Assembly (NCBI GenBank): GCA_037953625.1
Contig: CM075649.1
Span: 92,633,290 to 92,697,289 of the forward strand
From: Crotalaria pallida
Taxonomy: Eukaryota; Streptophyta; Magnoliopsida; Fabales; Fabaceae
Direction: 5' to 3'
Length of the DNA stretch: 64,000 nucleotides
In this document: positions 11,596 to 22,194 of the stretch, one piece after another
Position numbering within the stretch: position 1 is the stretch's first letter
Layout: every line of letters starts with the position of its first letter
Notes under the pieces: model-generated
The model's database searches: none
Told to the model about the DNA's origin: nothing
The model's input: only the letters and a program-made list of their open reading frames with translations
Made by a program: the position numbers and the translations under genes

Positions 11596-11959
11596 TGTAG
11601 TGTTCCATTGTTAGGGAGACACCACGATGTGTGTTTTGGGTTGTTGCAGCTGACGAGGGTGACCCCGGTCCTACGTACCCCCAGTGATAAGGGGATCAAG
11701 CCACACGTAGTTCTTGAGAGTAGGGATGAGAGACATACCTTAGCCCCTATAGCATAGTGGTTCTTATAGGGGATTACCTGTTAGGTGTGTTATGATACCT
11801 TATGGGCCTGTTGGGCCCAATAGGGCTGACGTGGCTCTTAGAGGATAAGAAGGGTGAGTCCTTCATCCTTATCATGTACTAGGGAGTTTTAAACTTATCC
11901 GTTGAGTCGTTGGTCGGCTTTGAAGGCATGCGGTCGGCTTATGGGTCCGGTCCACTACA
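11596..11959 (-). repeat. Element B 5' LTR
   Basis: 364 bp, 363 of which match the copy at 5265-5628. Ends CCACTACA and is followed by the CTAAA target duplication at 11960-11964, after which element A's LTR resumes. Confidence 0.92.
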
Positions 11960-11964
11960 CTAAA

Positions 11965-13652
11965 TTATATCTAACTTTACTTAGCTTTAGTATACTCATT
12001 ATATATAAATTCCTGTTTCAAATTCTTAATTATTTCTATGATTCCACTATCTCCCGCTATTATTTACTCAATTTCCTCAAATTATTATTCCATTCTATTT
12101 AACTACCAGTATCCCATTCTCTCTCTTTGTCTTATTCTCTTTTCGCTAAATTCTTTAACCAGTTTAACTACTTGTATTTAGAATTTAGTTTATTACTTCG
12201 TTCCTATTTCGTTGGTACCCGACAACTCTTAACTAAACCCACTCTGCGCTTTCTTATTGTTTCCATATTTTAACTCCTCTTTTACCACTCCTCTAGTTCT
12301 ATTCATTCTACTCTCCTTGCCTATTACAATTATTCTATATTCTTGTACTCTCCCGTTTCGTTGGTTTTCCGTAACAAATTTCCCTTGGTTTTATTTTATA
12401 TTTTTTCTACATTTTCATTTTATATTAACTCTTTTAATATCCTAACACACCCATTCTCTCCGGACTTTATTTTATGCACATACCTTTTTACTCCCTAAAG
12501 TGTGGTTTTCATTAACAACTTTAAATAAATCATTTATATTAGCAGGGACTACCCTAAGGCTCATTAACTTATTTCTTAATTACCCTATTCTTAGTCACCG
12601 CTATAGAATCCTAGAATTTACTTCCCAAGTAAAGGTAATACAAACCCTCTTACCTCGGGCTTTTAGAAAGAACCTGGGTTATGGCTCAGCGACGATGACG
12701 GCGTCGGTGTTGCTCCTCGTTAGCGAGAACGATCGCGGCTGGACCAAGGCGAGAGCTTCGAGCCTCGGGGTACCCAACACAAGCCCGGTGTGATCACGGT
12801 CGGTAACGACGCCGATGAGATCCGGTGGAGAGAGGGAGGGAAACGATTGTGAGGGAAAGAGAGAGAGAGAGAGAGAGAAAGCAAGGCCAAGGGAAAGGGA
12901 GAAAGGGAGAGAGAGACTGGCCGTGGGGGAAGGAGGAGGGAACCACGGTGGCGACGGTTGGGCGGTTCCAGCGGTGAAGACCGGAGGAGAGAGAGAGATG
13001 GAGGAAAGAGAGAGAGATTGTGAGGGAAGGAGAGAGAGAAAATAGATGGAAGGGAGGAAGGGGTTAGGGGGCGGCTTTGGGGCGGAGATGGTGGCGGTGG
13101 AGGAGGGAGGAGAAGGGAGACCGGAAACAATGGAGGAGGGGGGAAAAATGGGGTTTCGAACCTCCCCGTTCGTGTTTTAAAATCAGCGTCGCGCTTGAGC
13201 GCGGCGACCCGCGCCTGAGCGCGAATGAGCAATGGATGCTCATGTCTGATGCACACGCGCGCTTGAGCGCGGCTTCTCGCGCTTGAGCGCGAGTCCCATT
13301 GACCTCGGGTTGACCGTGCTATAACTTCTTCGTTAACCGTCGGATCTTACCCAAATTTGGAGACAAGCTTCCTTAGACACTTATCTTCATATCCAACGGT
13401 GGAATTGTTTTTTAGAGATGTAAATCTTTTATTTTGAATTTCCCAATTTAGGGTGTTTATAACCCCGAACATCGACCTTTAACACTCGTTTGGTCTTCTC
13501 TAAATTTCTTCTCCGATGCCAATGCTCCTTGATTCCTTTATGGCACTCAGAGAATTCCTAATCCATCATTTTAAACTCTTTCTTGGATAATCCTTACTTC
13601 CAATCTTATTATTATTCTAATTATTATTAGAATTAAAATTCGGTATGTTACA
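11965..13652 (-). repeat. Element A 5' LTR, proximal part (U3 side)
   Basis: Continues the LTR broken at 5264 and matches 101-1792 with few differences. It carries the second copy of the paired GC-rich dyads (13191-13290) and the GA tract near 12858-12876. Ends CGGTATGTTACA at 13652; the sequence beyond belongs to LTR C. Confidence 0.88.
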
Positions 13653-15434
13653 GTTTTGATTTTCTTTTAAAGTCTTGATTTTGGTTGTTAAATGTTAATG
13701 CATGTGTGATTTTTCTTGAGATCCATTAATTTTAGATATGTGCATGTTAGGATCTAAGGTAGCTTAAGTTGATTCTTGATTTTTAGTTAAAAGGCTTGAT
13801 TTTATTTATGGATGTTGATGCATGTTGTATTGAATTAAAGAAAATTGTTTTCATAATATTTTAATTCGGTTTTTTTGAAGGAAAAATAATTAATGGGTTG
13901 ATTTTGTAATTGATTTGTGTGTATGAATGTATTTTTGATTTTCATAAAAATAAATGAATGAACAATTTGTTGAATAAAATGGTATGCTGAAAGTTGTGAT
14001 GTGTGTGCTATTAATTTTGATAAATGATGTTTGTGCATGTTTTATAATTCTGGAATTTTGTCACTGATTTAAGTATATCAAAATGAACCTCTCTGAATTT
14101 TTGGATGATTTTTGGAATTTATTTTCTATTTCTATGAGAACCAACTTTATGAAAACCATTTTAAGAAAATAAGTTTTTCAGTTTCATGATGAACAGACTT
14201 TTCGAACTTTTACTACTCTAAATTGCTTGAAATTTTTATGATAGCTTCCTGAACCTCTCTAGATGTTCTCTTTAAAATTTGAAGATATTTGGAGTTGATT
14301 TGATAATTTTTCAAAAGGTAAAACAGTGAACCACTTGGTCCAGATTTTCTGGACTTAGTGGCAAATTTAATTAGAAAAATGTGACTTTCACAACTCCAAA
14401 TAATCTGAAAATTTTATGAGGTAGTCTTGACTGTATAAGGAATACTTATATCAATTTTTATGCAATTCGGAGTTGAAAAACTATTTTTAATAATGACATC
14501 TTTACCCCTGAACAGCAACAGTTCCATTTTGTTTTTCATGTAAACTTTGATTTGAAACCTAGCTTAGGATTGTTTATATGGCTTGAAAATTTTACTAGAT
14601 GAACTTTGGCATATATATGTGTGTTCTGGAAATTTTTAAGATTAAATAAATTTATTTGATATGGTTTTGAATTTTATCTTTTGTGTTTTGCCTTTAAACA
14701 CACTAAGTTTCTATTTGAATGTTTTGATGAATGTAAATTTTTATGCTTAATATTATGACTTGGCTGCCTTGTGTGATGATTATGATGTCGTAAAATGATT
14801 GAATGAATGATTGTTTGATGACATGTTTAGGTTATGCATGAATAAATTATTTAGTTAATCAAAGTGTTGTGTTTGACTTTGTAATCGGTTTTGAAAGAGT
14901 AATTGGTCTTGAAATAGTTTAATATTGATTTAATTGAAAAACCTTGGACTTATGGTTTCTGCCCTTAATTCATTTAACAATTTTAAGTTTGAAAAATAAA
15001 TCATTTAAGTGTTTATTTTATAACAAAGTCTTATATGAACTAAAGTCATGTTTTTCGGTGTTTTTGAGTTTTGGTTGGTGGCTGCCCAGAACGGACCAGC
15101 AACCAAAACTAATGATTTTAAAGTGTTTTGTCAATTGTTTTAAAAATATTTTTAGATGTTTAAAGTATTTTCAAAAGTTGAATTTAATTTGAGAAAGTTT
15201 TAACGTTTTGCGATTTTCCGACGAGAATTAAAAAGAGTTTTCGAAAACGCGTCGTAATGTTGAGTAGGACGATTATTTAAGATAGCATTGTAACGCTAGT
15301 ATCCTTCATTTAGTACAAGGTGCGTATAAGTCGAGAAGCGGAACGGCCGACTTGTTGGGAAGGACCCGCGACGATTTCAGATGCTGGAGTGTGAGGTGAG
15401 AGATGCAGTAGGTCTAGGTCATCGTGACACGTAG
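13653..15434 (-). repeat. LTR C, left part (older long LTR remnant)
   Basis: T-rich sequence with no credible gene that is cut off on the left by element A and on the right by element D. It is continuous with 29093-31523 once D and one copy of its CGTAG duplication are removed. I infer that it belongs to a long LTR because that right part ends in CGGGGTGTTACA, the mirror of the Tekay LTR start TGTAACACCCCG. Whether the rest of the element survives to the left of the window is unknown. Confidence 0.5.
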
Positions 15435-15627
15435 TGTAACATCCTCAAATTTAAATCTTTAATATAATGTGAATTATTCAAGTTATTGTATTAAGTTGAG
15501 TTGAATTTGTGAGATTTACAAAATTTAGAAATAGGAGTTAGTGTAGAAAACCTAGCATAGGGGGGTATGGGAACTAAGGAGAATGTTCAAAGAGTTAGAA
15601 ACTATGAGAAGATGGAAAAGCAGCAAA

Positions 15628-15885
15628 GTAATCGATTACTTTTAATGAGTTAATCGATTACTAGCTCTCAGCCAAATGCACTAAAATTGTTGCATTGAAG
15701 AGTAATCGATTACTCTTGGGCAAGTAATCGATTACTGAGCCTCTGCTGAAAACACTAAAATTGTTGCATCAAATTGTAATCGATTACTTTCTGGTCAAGT
15801 AATCGATTACAAGGCCTCGGGTTGGAAGTTATGAAAATGTTGCATTGAAGAAATAATCGATTACCAGGCTAGGGTAATTGATTAC
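15628..15885. promoter_or_regulatory. Four pairs of GTAATCGATTAC palindromes in D 5' LTR
   Basis: Eight palindromes start near 15628, 15650, 15702, 15724, 15776, 15799, 15853 and 15874. Within pairs the distance is 22, 22, 23 and 21 bp; from pair to pair it is 74, 74 and 77 bp. The spacers resemble each other (AAAATTGTTGCAT occurs between pairs), so this is a 75-bp tandem repeat of four units. The last palindrome has decayed to TAATTGATTA here but is intact in the other LTR. The cluster is 190-450 bp into the LTR. Confidence 0.85.
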
Positions 15886-16424
15886 TTGTGGGTCTGTACA
15901 AAAAAAAAGAAATGAAAAGGGGTGATTCGTGTGGCCCTTTTTCAACCACACAAAAGGCATCTTCTTTGTTGGGGCTTTAATTCCAGCCACATAAATCCTT
16001 CCCCAAACAAAAATAAAACACTCACTTCTCTTCCTTCTCACTCATTCCCATCATCAACTCTCTCTCTTCTCCTCCTCTCTCCCACGATTTCCACCTCCTC
16101 CACCAAGACCCAAGTTGAGCTCTCCTTCCTTTGCAAGCACATCAAGCCATTAACAAGCTTAATAGGTACAACTTACTTCTCTTTTCTCTCTCCACACGAG
16201 TTTCTTCTCCCTCTTGGAGGTCCATACGAATTTCCTATTTCATTTTCACATCTTGATAAATCATTAAATCCCACTTCATGGAGTCTCACAATCTCTTGTT
16301 TATTTTTCTTGTTTTTGTGGCTTAAGGGAGTTCAAGATCACTTCTCTCCCTCTCACTCCATTGAAGCTCTTGATTTGGGGACTAGAAGTTAGGGCTTGGG
16401 ATTCACTCTCTCTCCTTGATTAAG

Positions 16425-17572
16425 GTAAGGGGGTGGGTGTTGGTTTGATCTAGGATTGGGTATCCCTATGGTTATAGTGATTTTCTAGGAGTTATGTGTT
16501 TATAAAATTTAAGGGTAGGATCTTAGATAGTAATTTAGGGTATGATGAATATAATAGAAATGAACCTAGGAATCATAATTAGAAAAGGGCAAGTAATGTG
16601 AACTTTGAATGTGAAATTATGTTGAACAATTGATGAAATAATTATTGTGCAATACATGTATACTTGGTCATGGTTAAATTATGATTATTGGTTGGAAATG
16701 AAAAGTGACAACATGGATAATGTGCATTATGTGTGTTTACTGAAATTGGAATGGATTATGATTATGATTCTTGATGATATAATGTTTAATTGTGATTATT
16801 TGAAAAGGGTAATCTTTATGTACTTAAGTGAATTGGAATGGGTTACAATTATGCCTACTTGTACTTATTGAGGGTATGGTGATTATGTTTTAAGTAATGG
16901 ACTGGATTGTTAATAATTAAACATGGTAAAGGCTAATTAAAGTTGAAATTGATCAGTGGGGCCCGAAACACTAGGTACCCGGCTAGGTGTTCCAATTACC
17001 TGTTAGGGCCAATTACCTGCCAGGCCAATTACCCATCAAGCCAAACCGCCCTGTAGGCACCGGGTGACCCACAGGATCAATGTTCCACACCAATAATTGG
17101 AATAAGTAATGGGATGGTAAAAATGTACATAGTCCTACAGGTTATGGTCTGGATGGGTGTAAAGTCCTGGACAGGTTTCTCAAGTCCCTAGACAGGTGTG
17201 CCAATTACCTAGCGGGTAACCAAAATCCTAGTGGTGTACAATTAAAAAGGAAAAAGGAAAGTGTTTGCAGACTGTTTGTGGTTGCAAACGCTCTGTGTGT
17301 AGATCTTTGTTTGGGGTTACACACACTAATGGAAAATGGATAAAGGAAATGGAAATGAACATTAATATTGGCTAAGGTCATGTTAAATAGAAAGTAAATA
17401 TGTAATTGTGATAAAGAATGAAAGTGTTGGAAAAATGTTGATCGTGAATAGGCTTGTAAATGCTATATGTTATTACTTTACTATTTGTGTTTGGCCTAGT
17501 GGATTTATTATGATCATATGGAAACTGCAATTCTATTTCATGTGCAATGCTCACTCCCTTAACATTTTTCAG
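16425..17572 (+). other. Possible leader intron inside D 5' LTR
   Basis: A strong donor, AAG/GTAAGG, at 16425 follows a pyrimidine-rich leader typical of a transcribed first exon, and a strong acceptor, AACATTTTTCAG, ends at 17572. The same signals occur in the right LTR (donor at 27472, acceptor ending at 28622). The enclosed 1.15 kb is AT-rich like a plant intron. This is a prediction from splice-site sequence only. Confidence 0.4.
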
Positions 17573-18040
17573 GTTCGGAGCTTGAGATAGCACAGCCCCC
17601 GGCCGAGAAGGTGTGCTCTCCCTCACAGGGAGAGTAGTGATATTAGGGGTATAGGGCTTATTTATACCTAAGCCTCCATTACTCTTTTGATGTACATGGG
17701 ATGTAAATATTTTTGGGAGAGGCTTAGGATATTATCTCTGTCATAGATATATATATGGTGCATCATGCTAGATGTATTTTGTGATTTCCGCTGAAATTCT
17801 GATGACTGGTGACTGATGGCATTGTGATGTCTTGTTTATTCCAAGCCCTGCTGGCTTTTGGAAATGATATAAATTTATGATGATTATCAGGTGCAGGAAT
17901 AAATTATTTTCGGAAAGTCCCTAAAACAAAGGAAACTCCGTCCGTTTGACGGTGAATTTTAAATAACTAAAAAGGAATTTTTAAGTACACTAATTTATAT
18001 ATGGGTAATTATGGGTAAATTAGCTAAGGTGTTACATTTA

Positions 18041-18055
18041 TTGTATCAGAGCAGT
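18041..18055 (+). other. Element D primer-binding site (initiator tRNA-Met, one mismatch)
   Basis: Reads TTGTATCAGAGCAGT four bases after the LTR end; the plant consensus is TGGTATCAGAGC, so the second base has changed. It sets the element on the plus strand. Confidence 0.85.
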
Positions 18056-18224
18056 TCCCTCGGCCATGGAGTATGGACTCACTACTCCAAGGGTTACTCA
18101 CCGAGTGAGTAACCAAAGTAAAGAGTTTAGTGTCTAAGTTAGTTAGCATAGGTTGCATATAGTAATGTATATCACTGTTTAGTTATTAAATCTTTAACTT
18201 GCCGTCCCTCCATGAATTAACAGC

Positions 18225-19256
18225 ATGGCAGGAAGGCGGGCCGATAATGACCGAATTGCTGCTATTCTTGAGACCCTGGTTCAGATGCAACAGAACCAGG
18301 CTGATAATCAGGCTCAAAACATAGCAGCAGCAGTGGCCGCCGCAGCAGCAACACTCCAACCTCCTCCAGCCGAGATTGACTGGATGGCCCGTTTCAGAAA
18401 AAGCGATCCGCCGAAGTTTGAAGGGGGTTACAACCCTGATGGAGCCCAGAGATGGCTCCAGGAGATGGAAAAGGTTCTTTGCTCGCTACAGCCACCGGGT
18501 GATCAGTATATGCGACTAGTGGAATATGTTCTGACCGGTGAGGCGGAACATTGGTGGGACCAACAGAGGAGAGGTCTGGAAGCAGCTGATGAGCTTATTT
18601 CATGGGATCTTTTCAAGGTCCATTTTCTAGGAAAGTACTTCCCGGAAAATGTAAGAAGGGAGAAGGAGATGGCTTTTCTCGAACTGAAACAAGGGAACCT
18701 CAGTGTTGGAGAATATGCAGCTCGATTCGAGGATCTCATTCTCTATTCTGGCAGTTACCGAGATGCAGACGAACGTACTAAATGTATCAAGTTTGAGTCT
18801 GGTCTCAATTCCAAGATCAAAACTCTTTTTGTCTATCAAGGGATCTCTAATCTCTCCTAGCTAGTGAACATGACCAGTGCCTATGAAGATTCTCTCAAAC
18901 AGGAACAGGCAGAGGAGCGGAGCAAAGCATCTCAGAAAATGACTGGGCCTATCAGAGGCAAGGGTCCTATGCAGAGATCAGGGCCATATTCCAATCAGAA
19001 AGGGGTAGCTCCAAGAGGGACAGGACAAGCAACATTTGGATATGGTCCAGTTCCAAATTGCAAGCATTGCGGGAGGCCGCACATGGGTGTATGCTGGGCT
19101 CTTAGTAGGAATGAAGGACTCTGTTTTGTATGTGGTCAGCCTGGACACTTTGCAAACAACTGTCCCAAAATCACAATGAAGAAGGAAGTTAATGATATTA
19201 GGATGCAAAAGCAGGTGGCAGCTAACCACTGCAGAGGGGCAAGGTGTATACACTAG
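18225..19256 (+). pseudogene. gag: Element D Gag, broken by one stop
   Basis: Starts MAGRRADNDR at 18225. The Gag capsid domain covers about residues 45-205 (GAQRWLQEMEKVL, EHWWDQQRRG, LKQGNLSVGEYAARFEDLI). A TAG at 18858-18860 interrupts an otherwise continuous frame that resumes as LVNMTSAYED and reaches a CCHC zinc knuckle, CFVCGQPGHFANNC, preceded by a half-knuckle, CKHCGRPHMGVC. The frame ends at 19256 because a small insertion or deletion between about 19180 and 19230 shifts the protease and polymerase into another frame. The family normally makes one Gag-Pol polyprotein. Confidence 0.9.
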
Positions 19257-20793
19257 ATGGAGAGGAGGTGACTGATGAGGATGAGCTGATCCGAGGTACT
19301 TGTCTTGTGAATGACATATCCTGTGGTGTTTTGTTTGACTGTGGTGTTTTGTTTGACTATGGTGCATCTCATCCCTTTATTTCTATTGACTGCATGAAGA
19401 GATTAGGGTTGTCCACTATAGATATGTCGTATAAGTTGTCAGTTTCTACCCCCACAAACTCTTCAGTAGTCACTTCTCAGATGTGTTTGGATTGCCCACT
19501 CCGAGTTTTGGAGCTGGAATTCAAAGTTAATCTCATTTGTCTGCCTCTAACTAAATTAGATATTATTCTGGGTATGGATTGGATGACTCAGCATAATGTT
19601 CTAATTGACTGCCGTAAGAAAGCAGTTATCTTTAGTAATTCTTCTTTGTCTGCTATGGAAGTTGATGAAGTATCTGATGTAAACCAAATCCCTGTAGCTT
19701 GTGAGTTTCCGGAAGTCTTTTCAACAGAGATTCCCGGATTGCCTCCTAAAAGAGAAGTTGAGTTTGGTATTGACCTGAAGCCTGGTACTGGTCCAATTTC
19801 TATTGCACCTTACAGAATGGCGCCTCCGGAATTGGAAGAATTGAAGAAGCAATTGGAGGAGCTATTAGCAAAGAAGCTGGTTAGGCCAAGTGTATCACCC
19901 TGGGGTGCTCCTATCCTTTTTGTCAAGAAGAAGGACGGTAGTCTCCGGATGTGCACCGATTACAGGCAGTTGAATGCAGTGACAGTAAAGAACAAATATC
20001 CGCTCCCTCGCATTGATGATTTGTTGGATCAGTTGAGGGGTGCATCAGTGTTCTCTAAGATTGACCTCCGATCAGGATACCATCAGATCCGTATCCGTGA
20101 AGAGGACATTCCAAAAACTGCTTTCAGGACGCGTTATGGGCACTTTGAGTATGTGGTGATGCCTTTTGGATTGACCAACGCTCCTGCAATATTCATGGAT
20201 TACATGAATAGGATCTTCATGCCATACTTGGATTCTTTTGTTATTGTGTTCATTGATGACATCCTGATTTATTCTAAGAGTCCAAGTGAACATGAAGAGA
20301 ATTTGAGGATAGTGCTGCAAATCCTCAAAGACAAGCAGTTGTATGCCAAGCTTCCTATATGTAGCTTTTGGTTGGATGAAGTCCATTTTCTGGGACATGA
20401 GATTTCTGCACAGGGAGTTGTTGTGGATCCCTCTAAGGTGGAAGCAGTGTTAAAGTGGGAGAGGCCCACAACGGTCACAGAAATCAGAAGCTTTCTAGGA
20501 TTGGCAGATTATTACAGGAGATTCATTGAAGGTTTCTCCAAATTGGCGCTCCCCTTGACAACATTGACCAGGAAAGATGTTCCTTATCAATGGTCACAAC
20601 AGTGTGAGAGCAGTTTCTTAGAGCTGAAGAAGAGATTGACCAGCTCACCGGTTTTGGTTTTACCGGATCCAACCCAACCCTTCGATGTGTTTTGTGATGC
20701 TTCAAAGCAAGGCTTGGGTTGTGTACTTATGCAACAAGGCAAGGTTGTGGCTTATGCATCTAGGCAGCTGCGACAGCATGAGCAGAACTATCC
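19244..20793 (+). pseudogene. pol: Element D protease, reverse transcriptase and start of RNase H
   Basis: Counting from 19244 (a valine codon; the natural reading comes from gag upstream), the aspartic protease motif is LFDYGASH at about residues 36-43, where most relatives have DSGA; directly before it an 18-base segment (19322-19339) is duplicated (19340-19357), repeating CGVLFD. Reverse transcriptase follows: RPSVSPWGAPILFVKKKDGS, YPLPRIDDLLDQL, and the catalytic FIDD at residues 336-339. RNase H begins with FDVFCDASKQGLG near residue 480. After NYP at 20793 the frame enters element E and ends at an irrelevant stop at 20866. The coding sequence continues at 24646. Confidence 0.92.
19322..19357 (+). 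repeat. 18-bp tandem duplication at the D protease active site
   Basis: TGTGGTGTTTTGTTTGAC occurs twice in direct succession, adding six residues (CGVLFD) just before the catalytic aspartate motif. The frame is kept. Confidence 0.9.
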
Positions 20794-21376
20794 TGAGGAA
20801 ACCGCAATTGGTGGTTGGAGAGACTTAGGAACCCTAGGAAAACACCTAGAAGGGGGGGTTGAATAGGTGTTGAAGCTACCTTGAAAGATTTTCGAACGAA
20901 ACAAATCGAAACAATCAAAACAAATGATTTTTGCAAATTCTACAGTACTTAATCGATTAAGCAAGTCGTGTACTCGAGTAGTACTCGATTAAGTTATCAC
21001 TTAATCGATTAAGTTGGTACTGTACATGTTCAAAACTTGTTTTCTCAAAATCCAACCTTTCCTTTAAAACCTTTAAGCCACCTATTGATTCTAGATTAAG
21101 TGAAAACTCAAATTATGATTTAATCATGACTTATGAATGAGATTCACTACCCTCTATAATAATCTACCCAAATAAAAAACCTATGAAGCTTGAGAGGCAA
21201 AAGATAAAAGAAATACAAATACACTCAAACTTAGGTCTTCATGAGCTTGCTTTCTCTCTTCTTCATTTGATGTTTGTTGTTGCTTGTTGAGCTTGAAACT
21301 TGATCAACACATGTAGCTTGTTCAAAAACACTTTGTCATTATCAAAACATTCATCATGTTCATCATGGAACTAACA
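20794..21376 (-). repeat. Element E 3' LTR
   Basis: Starts TGAGGAAACC and ends GAACTAACA on the plus strand, followed by ATCTCCCCCTTTTT, which is the minus-strand polypurine tract. Holds the dyad cluster at 20949-21012. Confidence 0.9.
20949..21012. promoter_or_regulatory. Phased palindromes in LTR E (second copy about 24213-24276)
   Basis: Four CG-centred dyads follow each other: TTAATCGATTAA, TACTCGAGTA, ACTCGATTA (half decayed) and TTAATCGATTAA. Their CG dinucleotides lie at 20954, 20975, 20986 and 21006, giving intervals of 21, 11 and 20 bp, close to whole numbers of DNA turns. This copia LTR uses the same kinds of palindrome as the gypsy elements D (ATCGAT) and H (CTCGAG). It lies about 370-420 bp into the LTR in element orientation. 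Confidence 0.8.
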
Positions 21377-22194
21377 ATCTCCCCCTTTTTGAAAATGACA
21401 ATCCATGTTTTGAAATTGCTTGAAGTTGTTGATGCTTGAAACATTTGATCACTTGAGAAGACTCTTTCTCCCCCTCAATCAATGCTTTAACATTTGAATC
21501 CAATTGAGATAGAAGCTTGATTCGAGATAGAAGCTTGATTCTCCCCCTATCTTCAACAACTTAGCTCAACCTACATAAAAACAACAAAACAACCTTTCTC
21601 CAAATATAATATCATATTTCTCCCATGTTTCAAAACATACCATTTCTCTCTCTTTGAGAAACATTTCATTCAATTCAAAACATAATATTTCTCCCCCTTT
21701 GGCATTATCAAAAAGTAATATATACCAATTGAAATATAACATCTAAGCCAAGGTAAGAAATCAATGATCATTTCTTCACAACATTGATACCAATTGAACA
21801 AATACAATAGAACTATACTTTGAAATGTGATATCAATTGGTAAGAGAATATAACAATGAAATATAATACCAATTGAGAACTAAAAAGATCATAATATCAC
21901 TTAACAAAGAAGATATCAATTGTAAAGAAGAATCAATAATCACAAAAACATGATAATCAACTAATAATCTCTCAATGATACAAATTGAATTAACTAAACA
22001 TTTAGAAAAGTAATATCAATTGAGAAGATACCAATTGAGATAATATATCAATATCAAATATTACCACTTTGTAGGACATTCACTTGAGATGCAAGTGTGA
22101 TACCAATTGAAAATGTGAACATAGACATTCATAGTTGAGACCAATTGAGAACATGTGTCATTCATTTGCATCTTCAATCAAACCTACAAAACAA
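21377..22194 (-). other. Element E pol-less region with CCAATTGA repeat array
   Basis: Between the gag stop and the 3' LTR there is no pol. Instead at 21722-22150 about ten copies of GATACCAATTGAG or close variants are scattered in AT-rich DNA (at about 21722, 21786, 21829, 21866, 21912, 21977, 22013, 22027, 22099 and 22138). The same string occurs at 24049-24061, where it is the junction between E's own primer-binding site and its LTR. The centre CAATTG is palindromic. Confidence 0.75.

Larger units (their letters stand above)
5265..11959 (-). mobile_element. Element B: non-autonomous LTR element without gag or pol (Tat-type signals)
   Basis: Two 364-bp LTRs (5265-5628 and 11596-11959) differ at a single base that I can see (an A/T change in CGGCATTGAAG versus CGGCTTTGAAG), and are flanked by a perfect 5-bp duplication CTAAA (5260-5264 and 11960-11964). 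Insertion is therefore recent. A primer-binding site of the type used by Tat elements at the right end and a polypurine tract at the left end put it on the minus strand. The 6-kb interior has no frame resembling any retrotransposon protein, so it must be copied and integrated by another element's enzymes. It lies within the 5' LTR of element A. Confidence 0.88.
1..13652 (-). mobile_element. Element A: gag-only Ty3/gypsy (Tekay-like) LTR retrotransposon
   Basis: Two copies of one long LTR (1-1792, and 4215-5264 plus 11965-13652) flank a 2.4-kb interior. The interior has an initiator-Met primer-binding site at its right end and a C-rich strand (a polypurine tract on the minus strand) at its left end, so the element reads on the minus strand. 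Only gag is present; no protease, reverse transcriptase, RNase H or integrase could be found. The left end lies outside the window (about 955 bases of the left LTR are missing, judged from the right LTR), so the target duplication cannot be checked. Element B sits inside the right LTR. Lineage is inferred from the gag sequence, which resembles those of D and H, and from LTR ends of the type TGTAACA. Confidence 0.85.
15435..18036 (+). repeat. Element D 5' LTR
   Basis: Starts TGTAACATCC and ends GGTGTTACA. It contains eight GTAATCGATTAC-type palindromes at 15628-15885, a pyrimidine-rich leader (about 16010-16140), a good splice donor (16425) and a later acceptor (17571-17572). The 156-codon frame at 15922-16392 and the 74-codon frame at 16647-16871 recur in the other LTR, but only because LTRs are copied together; I do not call them genes. 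Confidence 0.92.

Noticed and set aside
13653..15434. Host intron or intergenic sequence
   Set aside because: It joins across D to a segment ending as a Tekay LTR, so LTR C is the better, though not certain, explanation.
15628..15885. CRISPR-like look of short repeats with regular spacers (also 45135-45455)
   Set aside because: The repeats are 10-12-bp palindromes inside LTRs of a plant retrotransposon, spacers are related to each other and there are no cas genes.
15922..16392. 156-codon frame in LTR D, repeated at 26969-27439
   Set aside because: It starts in the pyrimidine-rich leader and covers the presumed first exon; identity of the copies is explained by LTR duplication and the composition is that of an untranslated leader.
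16960..17230. A further dyad series in LTR D (CCTGTTAGG, CCTGCCAGG, TTACC/GGTAA)
   Set aside because: Suggestive and in a comparable position to the series in G and H, but the arms are short and spacing irregular, so not reported as a separate finding.
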